Positions 9,450-17,764 of a stretch of 64,000 bases of DNA are shown here, piece after piece. The stretch is from Thiosocius sp963759055. Its GTDB lineage: Bacteria; Pseudomonadota; Gammaproteobacteria; Chromatiales; Chromatiaceae. The notes below the pieces were generated by a model that saw only the letters and a program-made list of their open reading frames with translations, ran no database searches and was not told where the DNA came from. How positions within the stretch are numbered: position 1 is the first letter of the stretch; every line of letters begins with the position of its first letter. The stretch lies in the NCBI GenBank assembly GCA_963759055.1, contig CAVWYD010000004.1:46180-110179 (forward strand). The letters are read 5' to 3'. A program made the position numbers and the translations under genes.

Positions 9450-9613
9450 GTTTGGCGCAATGAATGAAACACACGGTACCTATTGACGACTTAGGTAACG
9501 AGTAGACTGAAGTCGAGTGAAGGATGCTCAAAGACCTTCACCGGCGGGGGTGAATGGATCCGGCCTCCGGTTCATAAAAAGGACGCAGGGAGGCAGGCAG
9601 CAGGGAGGTGGCT

Positions 9614-10811
9614 ATGAACACTCAAACCCGACTATTACGTAAAACGGCGCTGGCCGCCGCGGTGGCTATCGTGGTGAGCGGCGTTGCATCGGTGGGCGAT
9701 TTTGCCGGCCTGGAAACCGGCATGTCGCCTTTTGTTTCGACGGCCTACGCCGGTGACGGCGGGTCTGGCAACGGTCAAAAGGGTGCCATGGGCGAGAGGC
9801 CGTGGCGGTCAGGCGGTCAGGGCGGCAAGGGCGCCGGTGCCGGCGGCCAGGGTCAGCGGGGCGGCAAGTCGGTAGCCGATGTGCTGGCGGAGTGATGACG
9901 ATGATGATCGATTCGGACCGTCCCGACTGGGCCGGTGTGGCCGGTGGTGAAGGCCGACCTGGTGGCGGGGGCAAGCACTGACCCGGGTACGACCAAGGGT
10001 GATACCTATGGTGACATGATCCTGCTGGTGCGCGATCCGGTTACCGGTCTGCCGATCCTCGCCGAGGGCGATGACGGTAAACTGTGGACGCAGGCCTGCA
10101 CCGATATTGACGTGCACAGAGCTCGCGTCGAGATGGTGGACGACGAGGTCCCGGAAGGGACGACCACCTTCGAGGTCGACCTGGGTCGTGGCTCGCTGGT
10201 CCGTGCACCTTCGAGCGTGATGGATCGTCGCCTGGAAGAGGCGCTCAGTGTGATCACCAGTGCCGATTCGATCTCGCTGGATGAGGCCGGGCGGATCGTG
10301 GTCACCGTCGATGGCGTGGTCAAGACGATCGACTCGCCGCTCGAGAACCTGGCGCTCTACATCGACCTGATGAAGGGCCTGGCCAGTGATGGTCAACCTC
10401 GGATACTGAAGCAGCCCTCGGTGACCTGGCGACGCTGGATACCGCCGCCTCGCTGTTGGGCGGTATGGCCGACAAGACCGGGCGACATCTCGCTCGACTA
10501 CCTGATGTACGAGAACCTGATCGCTGGCCTCGTTGCATCAGCGGATGAGGCCTATGACTTCAGCGGCTTCACGTACGACAGGGAGTACGACACCACGTAT
10601 GACTTCTGGTACTCGCCGGATGGTCTCGTCGACCCGGTAACGAAGACGCTGGATATCAACGACTACCTGCAGTACGTGAACGGCTCGTTGCCGGCGGATG
10701 GGAGTTTGCGGCCTGTTTGCCGCGGCCGCGGATGACGCCGTCGAGGTGATCGAGCTGATCCACACGCAGATCGTGACCGACGACTTCCTGAGCGGTTTCG
10801 ATCAGTTCTAG
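9614..10811 (+). pseudogene. Secreted protein of the decahaem-cytochrome neighbourhood, Gly-rich N-terminus, multiply frameshifted
   Basis: ATG 9614 follows GGGAGG and opens a signal peptide (ending STAYAGD), then a Gly/Gln-rich segment. The frame closes at 9893-9895 and reopens after it. The downstream part (9935-10735, then another frame to the TAG at 10809) has blocks such as GDTYGDMILLVRDPVTGLPIL, SLVRAPSSVMDRRLEEAL and IDSPLENLALYIDLMKG, which I recognise as a secreted protein type found beside decahaem cytochromes. Single-base changes near 9893-9896, in G5 at 9967-9971, at GG 10391, GGG 10480-10482 and GGG 10700-10702 would restore one protein of about 400 residues ending FLSGFDQF. So many breaks in one gene mean either decay or poor local consensus. 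Function unknown. Confidence 0.6.
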
Positions 10812-10917
10812 TGATCGCTGACCTGACCAACAGGAAGTGAGCAGCTGAATGAACGGCGCTGAGCCGCCACGGAACCGGTCCCGGGGCCGTGGCGGCAAGG
10901 CCCGGGAGGGTAGCAAG

Positions 10918-11312
10918 ATGCGCGCATTATTCACAAAGGGCCTGCTCGCCGCCTCGGTATCGGCAGCCTTGTTCCTCGGCGGCATCCCTGAGATCGGTTC
11001 CTGGGACGACGGCATGAGCGCCGTCGGCCAGGCGTATGCCGCGGGTGGCAGGGGGCGTGGTGCCGGGTCCGGTGGCGGAGGCCAAGACGGCGGAAGCCAT
11101 GACGGTGGTAGTCACAGTGACTCCAGCCACGACGACAGTCACACCGATCATGATCACGATGACAGCGACCATGATCACGAGACGACGGGGGGCACGACTC
11201 ATCCTCGGGCAGCAAGGGCAAAGGCCCGCAATATCGAGGCGGGCGTGTCGGCAGCAGAGGCAAAGGAGGTCCCGACCGCGCAGTGGTCGAGAAGATCTTC
11301 GAGCGCAAGTGA
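10918..11312 (+). CDS. Small secreted Gly- and His/Asp-rich protein (one frameshift)
   Basis: ATG 10918 follows GGGAGGG and a signal peptide ends near GQAYAAGG. The N-terminal region (GIPEIGSWDDGMSAVGQAYA) parallels that of the preceding gene, suggesting the two are distant relatives. Next come a Gly-rich stretch and a His/Asp/Ser-rich stretch (about residues 60-90) that could bind metal ions. Inserting one G into the G6 run at 11187-11192 restores a natural C-terminus rich in Gly/Lys/Arg that ends VVEKIFERK at 11310-11312; without it the frame runs on into the antisense of the kinase gene. The gene converges on the kinase gene with a 12-bp gap. Function unknown. Confidence 0.65.
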
Positions 11313-11324
11313 GCGCTCTTCAGG

Positions 11325-12650
11325 TCAAGGGCTACCGGCGCGGCGTGGCAGATGGATCTGGAATATCGAGCCACCGTCAGGCGGCGACGATAGGTCCACC
11401 TCCCAGTCGTTCGCCTGGCAGAGTTGACGCACGATAGCCAGGCCCAGCCCGCTGCCGCCGGTAGTTTTGTTGCGTGAGTCTTCCAGTCGGTGAAAGGGCT
11501 GGAATATCGCCTCCTGCTCTGCAGGCGGAATGCCGGGGCCACGATCGATTACCCGGATGTCGATGCCGCCACCGAGGCGGGTGCATTCGACGGTCACTGC
11601 CTTGCCCCCGCTGTAGCTCACGGCATTGTCGATCAGGTTGCCGAGGACGCGTTTCAGCGCATTGGTCCTTATCCGCTGCACACAGGTGTGGGCCGGCTGA
11701 AAGGCGATGTCTTTTCCCGCCTTGCGGAAGTCGTCGACGATACTGCTGAGCAGTGCGTTGATATCGGTGTTGGCTTCATCCTCACCACCGAGACCTTTCG
11801 CCAGAAGCAAGGTTTGCGAGATCAGTTTTTCCATCTCTGCAATGTCGTGGCGCAGGCCCTCGATAAGTTCCTGATTACCCTCTCCACGGAGCAGTTCCAG
11901 CTCCAGTCGCATGCGCGCCAGTGGTGTACGAAGATCGTGGGAGATCCCGGCAAGCAGTGTGGTGCGGTTCTCCAGCAGTTGGCCAATCCGGCTTTCCATC
12001 AGGTTCAGCTTGCGGGCGAGGTCGGCGATTTCGCGCGGGCCTGTTTCCGGAATGCTGGAACTGAAGTCGCCTTCACCGATGCGATGTGTGGCCTCGGCCA
12101 TGGCCGCGAGTGGGCGGGTGATGCGGCGGACCAGCAGGATGGACATAGCAAAGGCGACAAACAGCCCGATAGTGGCCAGGAATGGCAGGATCAGGAATAT
12201 ATGGCTTTGCAGCCGCTGTTCCTTGAATCCCAGACGCATGATCCGCCCGCCCATGGGAAAGTCGGCCCATAGCCAGCCCGCATGATCCGGGTGACGATGG
12301 ATATACACAGGTTGCCGGACGTGTTTGCTCAAGGCGGTTTGAAGGTAATGCAGATACGAATGTGAATCGGACCTGCTAGGGTGGGCTGCTTCGGTTTGCA
12401 GTATCCGCAGCTCGTGGCTGCGCATCAGTTCCTTTTCATAGTCCGGGCGTGTGTCGGGCGGCAATTCCACCCAGATCTGCGCTACCAGCACCAGGAAGGA
12501 GGCAAGATCGTCGGCTGCCTGTCTTGTATGCGGTTGCACCAGGGTCAACTGCAGCAGGGCGGCCGAGAACAGACCAAACAGCAGGAAGGCCAGCCCGAGC
12601 GCCAGTGCGGTGCGGCCGAGCAGGGTCTCCGGTCGTATGAGTCGATTCAC
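11325..12650 (-). CDS. Sensor histidine kinase, EnvZ-like
   Basis: Start taken at GTG 12650, which overlaps the stop of the response-regulator gene (GTGA), so the two are coupled. The protein of about 441 residues has a first membrane helix (ALALGLAFLLFGLFSAALL), a periplasmic domain of about 110 residues, a second membrane helix and HAMP domain, the phospho-acceptor box (ISHDLRTPLARMRLE), an N box (LGNLIDNAVSYS) and the G boxes DRGPGIP and GSGLGLAIV. All catalytic elements are present. Its place among small secreted protein genes suggests that it regulates the porin-cytochrome island, perhaps in response to envelope state or an external electron acceptor or donor. Confidence 0.9.
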   Translation of the reverse strand: MNRLIRPETLLGRTALALGLAFLLFGLFSAALLQLTLVQPHTRQAADDLASFLVLVAQIWVELPPDTRPDYEKELMRSHELRILQTEAAHPSRSDSHSYLHYLQTALSKHVRQPVYIHRHPDHAGWLWADFPMGGRIMRLGFKEQRLQSHIFLILPFLATIGLFVAFAMSILLVRRITRPLAAMAEATHRIGEGDFSSSIPETGPREIADLARKLNLMESRIGQLLENRTTLLAGISHDLRTPLARMRLELELLRGEGNQELIEGLRHDIAEMEKLISQTLLLAKGLGGEDEANTDINALLSSIVDDFRKAGKDIAFQPAHTCVQRIRTNALKRVLGNLIDNAVSYSGGKAVTVECTRLGGGIDIRVIDRGPGIPPAEQEAIFQPFHRLEDSRNKTTGGSGLGLAIVRQLCQANDWEVDLSSPPDGGSIFQIHLPRRAGSP

Positions 12651-13375
12651 GTTGAACCGGGGTTGCCCTGCGGGGTGAACATATAGCCCTTTCCCCACAC
12701 CGTTCGTATGTACTGCGGGTGCTCCGGGTTGGGTTCGATCTTCTTACGCAGGCGGGTAACCCTGACGTCGATACTGCGATCAAAAGGAGAACGTTCATAC
12801 CCCTTGAGCAGCTCGATCAGGCTATCGCGAGACATCAGACGGTTGGGTCGCGATACGAAGGCCTCCAGCAGGGCAAAATCGCCTGGGGTCAATTCGATGA
12901 CCTCGTGTTCACGCATCAGGCTGTGTGACAGCAGGTCCAGCGTAAATTCACCGAACCGGGATTGTAGGCCCTCGGCAGCCGATTCAGATTCCGAGGTATG
13001 GTTGTCAAACCGTCGCAGAACCGCGCGGATTCTGGCCAGCAGCTCCCGCGGGTTGAAGGGTTTCGGGAGATAGTCGTCTGCACCGACCTCGAGACCGACG
13101 ATGCGATCCACCTCATCGCCGCGGGCGGAAAGTATCACGATGGGGATGTCTCTGCTGCTGCGCAGCCGCCGCGCGATCGATAGCCCGTCTTCCCCCGGCA
13201 GCATCAGATCCAGCACGATCAGATCCACGGTGTTGTGGTCAAGAAACCCATCCATGCTTGCGCCGTCGATGACCCCGGAGACCGCGAAGCCTTCCTCGCT
13301 GAGGTAGCGGATAAGCAGGTCTCTCAGCTTGTCGTCGTCGTCGACGACCAGGATATTTTTGGGTGCGTTATCCAT
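12647..13375 (-). CDS. OmpR-family response regulator
   Basis: Start at ATG 13375 (MDNAPKNILVVDDDD); the longer frame upstream lacks family similarity. The receiver domain (residues about 5-118) has the acidic pocket DDDD, the phosphorylation Asp in DLIVLDLMLPGEDG and the conserved Lys in LPKPFNPRELLARI. The C-terminal winged-helix DNA-binding domain ends YIRTVWGKGYMFTP. It forms an operon with the kinase. Four GAAAC units lie just upstream, so it probably controls its own transcription and that of the divergent secreted protein gene. Confidence 0.92.
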   Translation of the reverse strand: MDNAPKNILVVDDDDKLRDLLIRYLSEEGFAVSGVIDGASMDGFLDHNTVDLIVLDLMLPGEDGLSIARRLRSSRDIPIVILSARGDEVDRIVGLEVGADDYLPKPFNPRELLARIRAVLRRFDNHTSESESAAEGLQSRFGEFTLDLLSHSLMREHEVIELTPGDFALLEAFVSRPNRLMSRDSLIELLKGYERSPFDRSIDVRVTRLRKKIEPNPEHPQYIRTVWGKGYMFTPQGNPGST

Positions 13376-13404
13376 GATTCCGATTATGTGGTGACGGCCC
13401 GTCA

Positions 13405-13454
13405 GAAACAATTCGAAACAATCTGGTGCCTGCTGGAAACTGAGGGGAAACAAT
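13405..13454. promoter_or_regulatory. Helically phased GAAAC repeats upstream of the response-regulator gene
   Basis: GAAAC occurs at 13405, 13415, 13436 and 13447, that is at 10, 21 and 11 bp spacing, all on the same face of the helix. The first two form the 16-nt sequence also found at 9425-9440 in the opposite orientation. The site lies 30-80 bp upstream of the regulator start and 50-100 bp upstream of the divergent secreted protein gene. The arrangement fits an autoregulated OmpR-family operator; direct binding is inferred. Confidence 0.6.
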
Positions 13455-13502
13455 GACGGTCGATCAATAAAACTTAGACGAAGCAATCAAGCGGACAGAG
13501 AA

Positions 13503-13889
13503 ATGTCGAATTCTTTCAAAACCCCCCTCTCTTCCATCTCTTTTGCCGCGGCTTGTGGTGGCAAGCGGTTTGGGCATCGGCGCCGACGCACCCTCGCTGA
13601 CACTATAGACAGCGAGCAGTTCGGGGAGGTTGTGCGGGAACAAGATCAGACCCAATATCGCAACCGTCAGCAGCTGGAAAAACGGATCAACGGTTCGGGT
13701 GATAAGGCTGCTGCCGAGCAGAACCGTGACAGAACTCGGAACCAGGGGCAGAAGCGCAGCGGGGCGCAATCACAGGCCGATGGCGGCCGCAGGTCGTACG
13801 GCGCTGGCAAGGGCGCTGCTTCGGGCGGGCGCGGTTCCGGCATGAGCGGATCCGGTCGAAAAATGACAGGTTCCGGCGGTGGCAGGTGA
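13503..13889 (+). CDS. Secreted Gly/Gln/Arg-rich protein, apparently with two compensating frameshifts
   Basis: The open frame encodes 128 residues ending SGSGRKMTGSGGGR. The N-terminus (MSNSFKTPLSSISFAAA) begins like a signal peptide but then turns into a His/Arg-rich run. In the frame one base over, the same stretch reads LVVASGLGIGADAPS, a normal continuation of a signal peptide. A one-base deletion near 13548-13552 and an insertion near 13590-13605 would give a proper secreted protein with a charged middle (VREQDQTQYRNRQQLEKR) and Gly-rich tail. It resembles the other small Gly-rich secreted proteins here in composition, not in clear sequence. It diverges from the regulator gene across the GAAAC repeats. 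Confidence 0.5.
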   Translation: MSNSFKTPLSSISFAAACGGKRFGHRRRRTLADTIDSEQFGEVVREQDQTQYRNRQQLEKRINGSGDKAAAEQNRDRTRNQGQKRSGAQSQADGGRRSYGAGKGAASGGRGSGMSGSGRKMTGSGGGR

Positions 13890-13923
13890 TTTCACGGTCG
13901 GCGTGTAACGGAGATAGAGTGCC

Positions 13924-14190
13924 GTGGTTCGTCATGGGTTCTTAGCGCTGTTCGCTGTAGGGCTTCTCTGCCTGAGTGGGTTGGCCTTTGCTGAGCCCGC
14001 CGCGGACCGCGATCGCACTGACACTGGCACCGACGTCTGGGGTGACCCGGAATACAATGAAGAGGCTGATCCCGGTTGGACCTGGTTTGGCATGGGTTAC
14101 GAGCGCCGCACACGCAGCCGTGGCGCCGCTGGCGTCGGTGAGCCGGACAACGCCCACGTACCGAATGGCACCCAGAAACAGGGAAAATAA
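13924..14190 (+). CDS. Small secreted protein of unknown function
   Basis: An 88-residue protein starting at GTG 13924, with GGAG about 12 nt upstream. The signal peptide is clear (LALFAVGLLCLSGLAFA, cleavage before EP). The short mature part is acidic then basic, with an aromatic patch (DPGWTWFGMGYERR). It lies 34 nt after the Gly-rich secreted protein gene and is probably cotranscribed with it. I do not recognise the family. Confidence 0.6.
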   Translation: MVRHGFLALFAVGLLCLSGLAFAEPAADRDRTDTGTDVWGDPEYNEEADPGWTWFGMGYERRTRSRGAAGVGEPDNAHVPNGTQKQGK

Positions 14191-14378
14191 TCGGCAGCAA
14201 CGCCTCAGTGCAAAAAGCCGCTGGCTTCATCAACCACGTTACTCTCACCTTTGCCGCATTCACCGCAATGCAGGTCTTGCTTTCCCGCGGGCGACGCTGG
14301 CTTTGAGCGGACGATTGCCTGCTGCGAACCAAAACCATGTGCCGGTCCGATGCCTAAACCACGTCCTGCTTGCACAGG

Positions 14379-14665
14379 CTACTTCTGCAGTTCGGGGGGA
14401 AGTGGCAATACGTTCGTATCGCGCGTGTATTGGCCCTCTTGAAAGTCAATGTTCCCCGCCGGCTTTCGGTCGCTGATATGCCATTCGCCGGAAGCATCCT
14501 GCCACCTGTATACAGTGGTGGTTTGCAGATCACGCCCCAGTCTGCTTCGTGCCGCCCACTCCGGAAGCTCTTCAGGATTCAGATAAAAATACATGGCGCC
14601 GCCGCCGAGCCCGGTCAGAAGAACGATCAGCCAGATCAGGCGACCTTTCCAGGGGTTCGACGCAC
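14379..14665 (-). CDS. DUF4124-type single-pass membrane protein (frameshift near start)
   Basis: The frame from ATG 14594 encodes 71 residues with a DUF4124-like core (TTVYRWQDASGEWHISDRKP) and the tail DTNVLPLPPEL. Upstream in the same frame lies a membrane helix (LIWLIVLLTGLGGGAMYFY) with no ATG/GTG start. Removing one base from the G4 run at 14652-14655 (C4 on the minus strand) links it to a GTG at 14665, giving the N-terminus VRRTPWKGRLIW. DUF4124 proteins are envelope proteins of unknown function. Either the short ATG form is used or, more likely, the anchored form with a corrected base. Confidence 0.6.
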
Positions 14666-15279
14666 GGTCGCATTCTGCTTATCATCGACGACCTCGGTTC
14701 AGATTCAACTATAGCGCCCATATTGTACGAAGACAGACATCGCGGATGCGCATCACCAGCTGTCGGTCCCGCTGTTTATCGACAAAGTATGCCAGGCGAC
14801 CGGGACAGAAGCCGATAAACCGCGCGATCGTCTCCAAACCCGTCTGTGGCGCCCGCAATGCGGGCCGCTTATTCTAATAATGGGCTTGAATATAAAGCGC
14901 TAAAATATTGTTTGTTAAGCTATTAAAAGGGGTGAAAGAAGCCGCTCTGATGGTCGCCTGCCGCGGATGGCGCGCATCTGTGTATTCGCCATTCCACAGA
15001 CCATCGCGCGTCGCCCCTAATCGCTATCTGTCAAGGGGATGCCCCTCAGACTTTCTGCCTTTGCGGGACAGGGTCATAAGGCAAGGCCGGAGTGAAGCCG
15101 GAACCAGGGATTGAGAATGTGGAGCGGGGCAGCGATCGTCCAATACAGCATCTGGTCGCACGGCTCGCCGATAATTGCGCCGACTATAATTGGAAGAGAG
15201 GGCTAACAGCTTTCTACCCGGGCAGAGTCAGCACAGCAAAACGTGGATTCTGAAACCCTCAGGCGGGAGGAAAGAGACG
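14666..15279. other. Non-coding stretch upstream of the nfeD-like gene
   Basis: No convincing gene is visible in these 614 bp. There is a small hairpin (GCCCGC 14851-14856 with GCGGGC 14860-14865), an AT-rich segment at about 14868-14930, and a TATAAT at 15185-15190 without a good -35 partner. The short frames here have odd composition and no family similarity. Confidence 0.4.
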
Positions 15280-16683
15280 GTGAGGCTCCGAACTCTGTAC
15301 CAGGCTTCACTCTTGCTGTTCTCATGGCTGGCGATGATCGGCACGGCGGCCGGCAGTCAGGCGCTGGTGCTGGACATCAGTGGATCCATTGGTCCCGCCA
15401 CGTCGGACTATGTGCAAACCGGTTTCGCGCGTGCGCGCGAGCAGGGTTCACCCTTGGTCGTGCTGCGTCTGGATACGCCCGGGGGACTGGACGCTGCCAT
15501 GCGCGATATCGTCAAAGAGATTCTCGCTTCGCCGGTTCCCGTTGTCGGTTATGTGGCGCCGAGCGGGGCGCGTGCGGCCAGTGCGGGTACCTATATCCTC
15601 CAGGCGTGTCACGTCGCCGCCATGGCGCCGGCAACCACCCTGGGTTCCGCCACCCCGGTACAGATTGGTGGCCTGCCGTCTATGCCAGGTGACGAGGACG
15701 ACACCAGGCCCCCCGATAAAGCGGACGAATCCGCCGGTGACAAGCCCTCGGAAGAGCAGGCTTCTGAAAAGGGCGACTCAACCCCGTCACCCGGCAGCAC
15801 CATGGAACGCAAGATAATCAACGATGCTGCGGCCTACATGCGCGGATTGGCGAAGTTACGCGGGCGCAACGCCGACTGGGCCGAGCGCGCTGTAAGGTCC
15901 GCCGAGAATCTGGCCGCGGTAGAGGCGCTCGAGCAGGAGGTCATCGATCTGATCGCGACCGACGTGCCGGATCTCCTTGGCCAGCTGGAAGGCCGTGCAG
16001 TGCAGGTCCTGGGTGAAGAGATACTGCTGAGCACCACCGGGTTGACCGCCGACGTGTTGGAACCGAGCTGGCGTACCCAGCTGCTGCACGTCGTGACCGA
16101 TCCGAACGTCGCCTATGTGCTCCTGCTGATCGGTATCTACGGGCTTATCTACGAGCTGGCCAACCCCGGGGCCATGATCCCCGGTGTGAGCGGTGCCATT
16201 GCACTGGTCCTGGCGCTGTATGCCTTTCAGGCCCTGCCGGTCAACTTCGCCGGTCTGGCCCTGTTGATACTCGGGATCGGCTTCATGACGCTCGAGGCCT
16301 TTGTCCCGAGCTTCGGTGTGTTGGGTATCGGTGGCGCGATTGCCTTTGCCGCCGGTTCGATCATGCTGTTTCGCGACGATGCGGGGCAGGTCGCAGTGGC
16401 GCTGCCGGTCGTCGCCACCTTTGCCGTTCTCAGTGCTGCCTTGTTCATCGGGGTGATCGGGTACGCCGTCAGGTCCAGGCATCGGCCGGTGGTCAGTGGC
16501 GCGGAAGAGATGGTTGGCGCTATTGGCGAGTCGCTTGAAGATTTCGAAGCCCGTGGTCGGATACGGGTACACAGTGAAAGCTGGGTGGCGCAGAGTGATC
16601 GCCCTGTACGCAAAGGGCAACGCGTGCGCGTCGTGGCCATGGACGGGTTAACGCTAAGAGTAACGGAGGCTGATGATGATTAG
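15280..16683 (+). CDS. NfeD-like membrane serine protease (ClpP-class/NfeD1b)
   Basis: Start at GTG 15280 with GGGAGG 9-11 nt upstream, giving a signal or anchor segment at once; the ATG-less extension upstream is not needed. Residues about 25-230 form a ClpP-like serine protease domain: RLDTPGGLDAAM and the catalytic Ser region YVAPSGARAASAGT, plus an acidic Pro/Ser-rich insertion (about residues 135-180). Several membrane helices follow (about residues 280-400), then a C-terminal OB-fold NfeD domain (RGRIRVHSESW). The family forms pairs with SPFH/stomatin proteins in membrane quality control, and the next gene encodes such a partner, overlapping by 11 nt. Confidence 0.9.
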   Translation: MRLRTLYQASLLLFSWLAMIGTAAGSQALVLDISGSIGPATSDYVQTGFARAREQGSPLVVLRLDTPGGLDAAMRDIVKEILASPVPVVGYVAPSGARAASAGTYILQACHVAAMAPATTLGSATPVQIGGLPSMPGDEDDTRPPDKADESAGDKPSEEQASEKGDSTPSPGSTMERKIINDAAAYMRGLAKLRGRNADWAERAVRSAENLAAVEALEQEVIDLIATDVPDLLGQLEGRAVQVLGEEILLSTTGLTADVLEPSWRTQLLHVVTDPNVAYVLLLIGIYGLIYELANPGAMIPGVSGAIALVLALYAFQALPVNFAGLALLILGIGFMTLEAFVPSFGVLGIGGAIAFAAGSIMLFRDDAGQVAVALPVVATFAVLSAALFIGVIGYAVRSRHRPVVSGAEEMVGAIGESLEDFEARGRIRVHSESWVAQSDRPVRKGQRVRVVAMDGLTLRVTEADDD

Positions 16684-17446
16684 TTCTGCAACCATGGTGC
16701 CCTTGGTGGTGCTGCTGTTCATTTTCATGCTGCTGGTGTCTTCGCTGAAGATCCTGCGTGAGTACGAACGCGGTGTGGTCTTCTTTCTGGGTCGCTTTCA
16801 GCGGGTCAAAGGGCCGGGACTGATCATCATCATCCCGATCATCCAGCAGATGGTCAGGGTCGACCTTCGCACCGTGGTGATGGACGTGCCGACACAGGAT
16901 GTGATCTCGCGCGACAACGTCTCGGTCAAGGTGAATGCCGTGGTGTATTTCCGCGTCGTGGATCCGGAACGGGCGATCATCCAGGTCGAGGATTTTCATG
17001 CCGCGACCAGCCAGCTGGCGCAGACGACCCTGCGCTCGGTGCTTGGTGCGCACGAGCTGGACGAGATGCTCACGGGGCGCGAGCAGCTGAACAAGGATAT
17101 TCAGGAGATTCTCGACAAGCAGACCGATGCCTGGGGGATCAAGGTGTCGAACGTCGAGATCAAGCACGTCGATTTGGACGAATCGATGATACGGGCCATT
17201 GCAAAACAGGCCGAAGCCGAGCGCGAACGCCGGGCCAAGGTTATCCATGCCGAGGGCGAGCTGCAGGCATCCGAGAAACTGGGCGCGGCCGCAGACGTGC
17301 TGATGAAGAGTCCCGGGAGTATGCAGCTGCGTTACCTGCAGACGCTCAACGAGGTGGGCAGCAGTCCCAGTTCGACCGTGGTGTTCCCGTTTCCGCTGGA
17401 GTTTGCGCATCTCGCCGGAAAGATCGGTAAAAACGATCCGGGTTGA
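16673..17446 (+). CDS. SPFH/stomatin-like protein, slipin type
   Basis: A 257-residue protein with one N-terminal membrane helix (about residues 8-25), a band-7/SPFH domain (REYERGVVFFLGRFQRVKGP, DVISRDNVSVKVNAVVYFRV) and a coiled C-terminal region (AIAKQAEAERERRAKVIHAE). Stomatin-like proteins oligomerise in membrane microdomains and are substrates or partners of NfeD proteases. The start codon lies inside the 3' end of the nfeD-like gene, so the two are translationally coupled. Confidence 0.92.
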   Translation: MMISSATMVPLVVLLFIFMLLVSSLKILREYERGVVFFLGRFQRVKGPGLIIIIPIIQQMVRVDLRTVVMDVPTQDVISRDNVSVKVNAVVYFRVVDPERAIIQVEDFHAATSQLAQTTLRSVLGAHELDEMLTGREQLNKDIQEILDKQTDAWGIKVSNVEIKHVDLDESMIRAIAKQAEAERERRAKVIHAEGELQASEKLGAAADVLMKSPGSMQLRYLQTLNEVGSSPSSTVVFPFPLEFAHLAGKIGKNDPG

Positions 17447-17463
17447 GCCGCTTGCGACAGCCA

Positions 17464-17477
17464 TTGACTGATATCAA
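17464..17477 (+). promoter_or_regulatory. FNR/Anr-type box upstream of the hemerythrin gene
   Basis: TTGACTGATATCAA matches the FNR/Anr consensus TTGAT-N4-ATCAA with one mismatch. It lies about 290 bp upstream of the bacteriohemerythrin start and 18 bp after the stomatin gene. Oxygen- or NO-responsive control would suit a hemerythrin. The distance is long for a class II site, so the promoter would have to lie well upstream of the gene. Confidence 0.4.
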
Positions 17478-17764
17478 GCCGTTTTGATTTTCCCGGCATA
17501 GAGGAGGAGACGCACCCGGATCCGTCGGTGGAAAATACGCTCTAGTGGGCCATGCGGGGGGTGCTGGTTATCGAGCCTCCATCGCCCGATGTCAGGTGAG
17601 GCATGGCAATTGGAGGTCCCCTTAACTCGATGGGCCTGTTGGCCATGCCCTTCATGGCCCGGGAAAATTCGACGGGCTTGGGGAAAACAGCATCTTTGCC
17701 CGTATACTTCAATCTGAGGGTCGCAGGTTTATCTTCCATACCATTAAAGACGATGGAGCCCATC

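Noticed and set aside
14908..15114. Open frame of 68 codons in the gap before the nfeD-like gene
   Set aside because: Arg/Pro-rich composition, no ribosome binding site and no family similarity; treated as chance.
15162..15190. TATAAT as part of a sigma-70 promoter for nfeD
   Set aside because: No recognisable -35 hexamer at 16-18 bp; only noted in the non-coding entry.
17603..17764. N-terminal extension of the hemerythrin frame
   Set aside because: The extra 54 residues do not resemble hemerythrin, and ATG 17765 has a good ribosome binding site.
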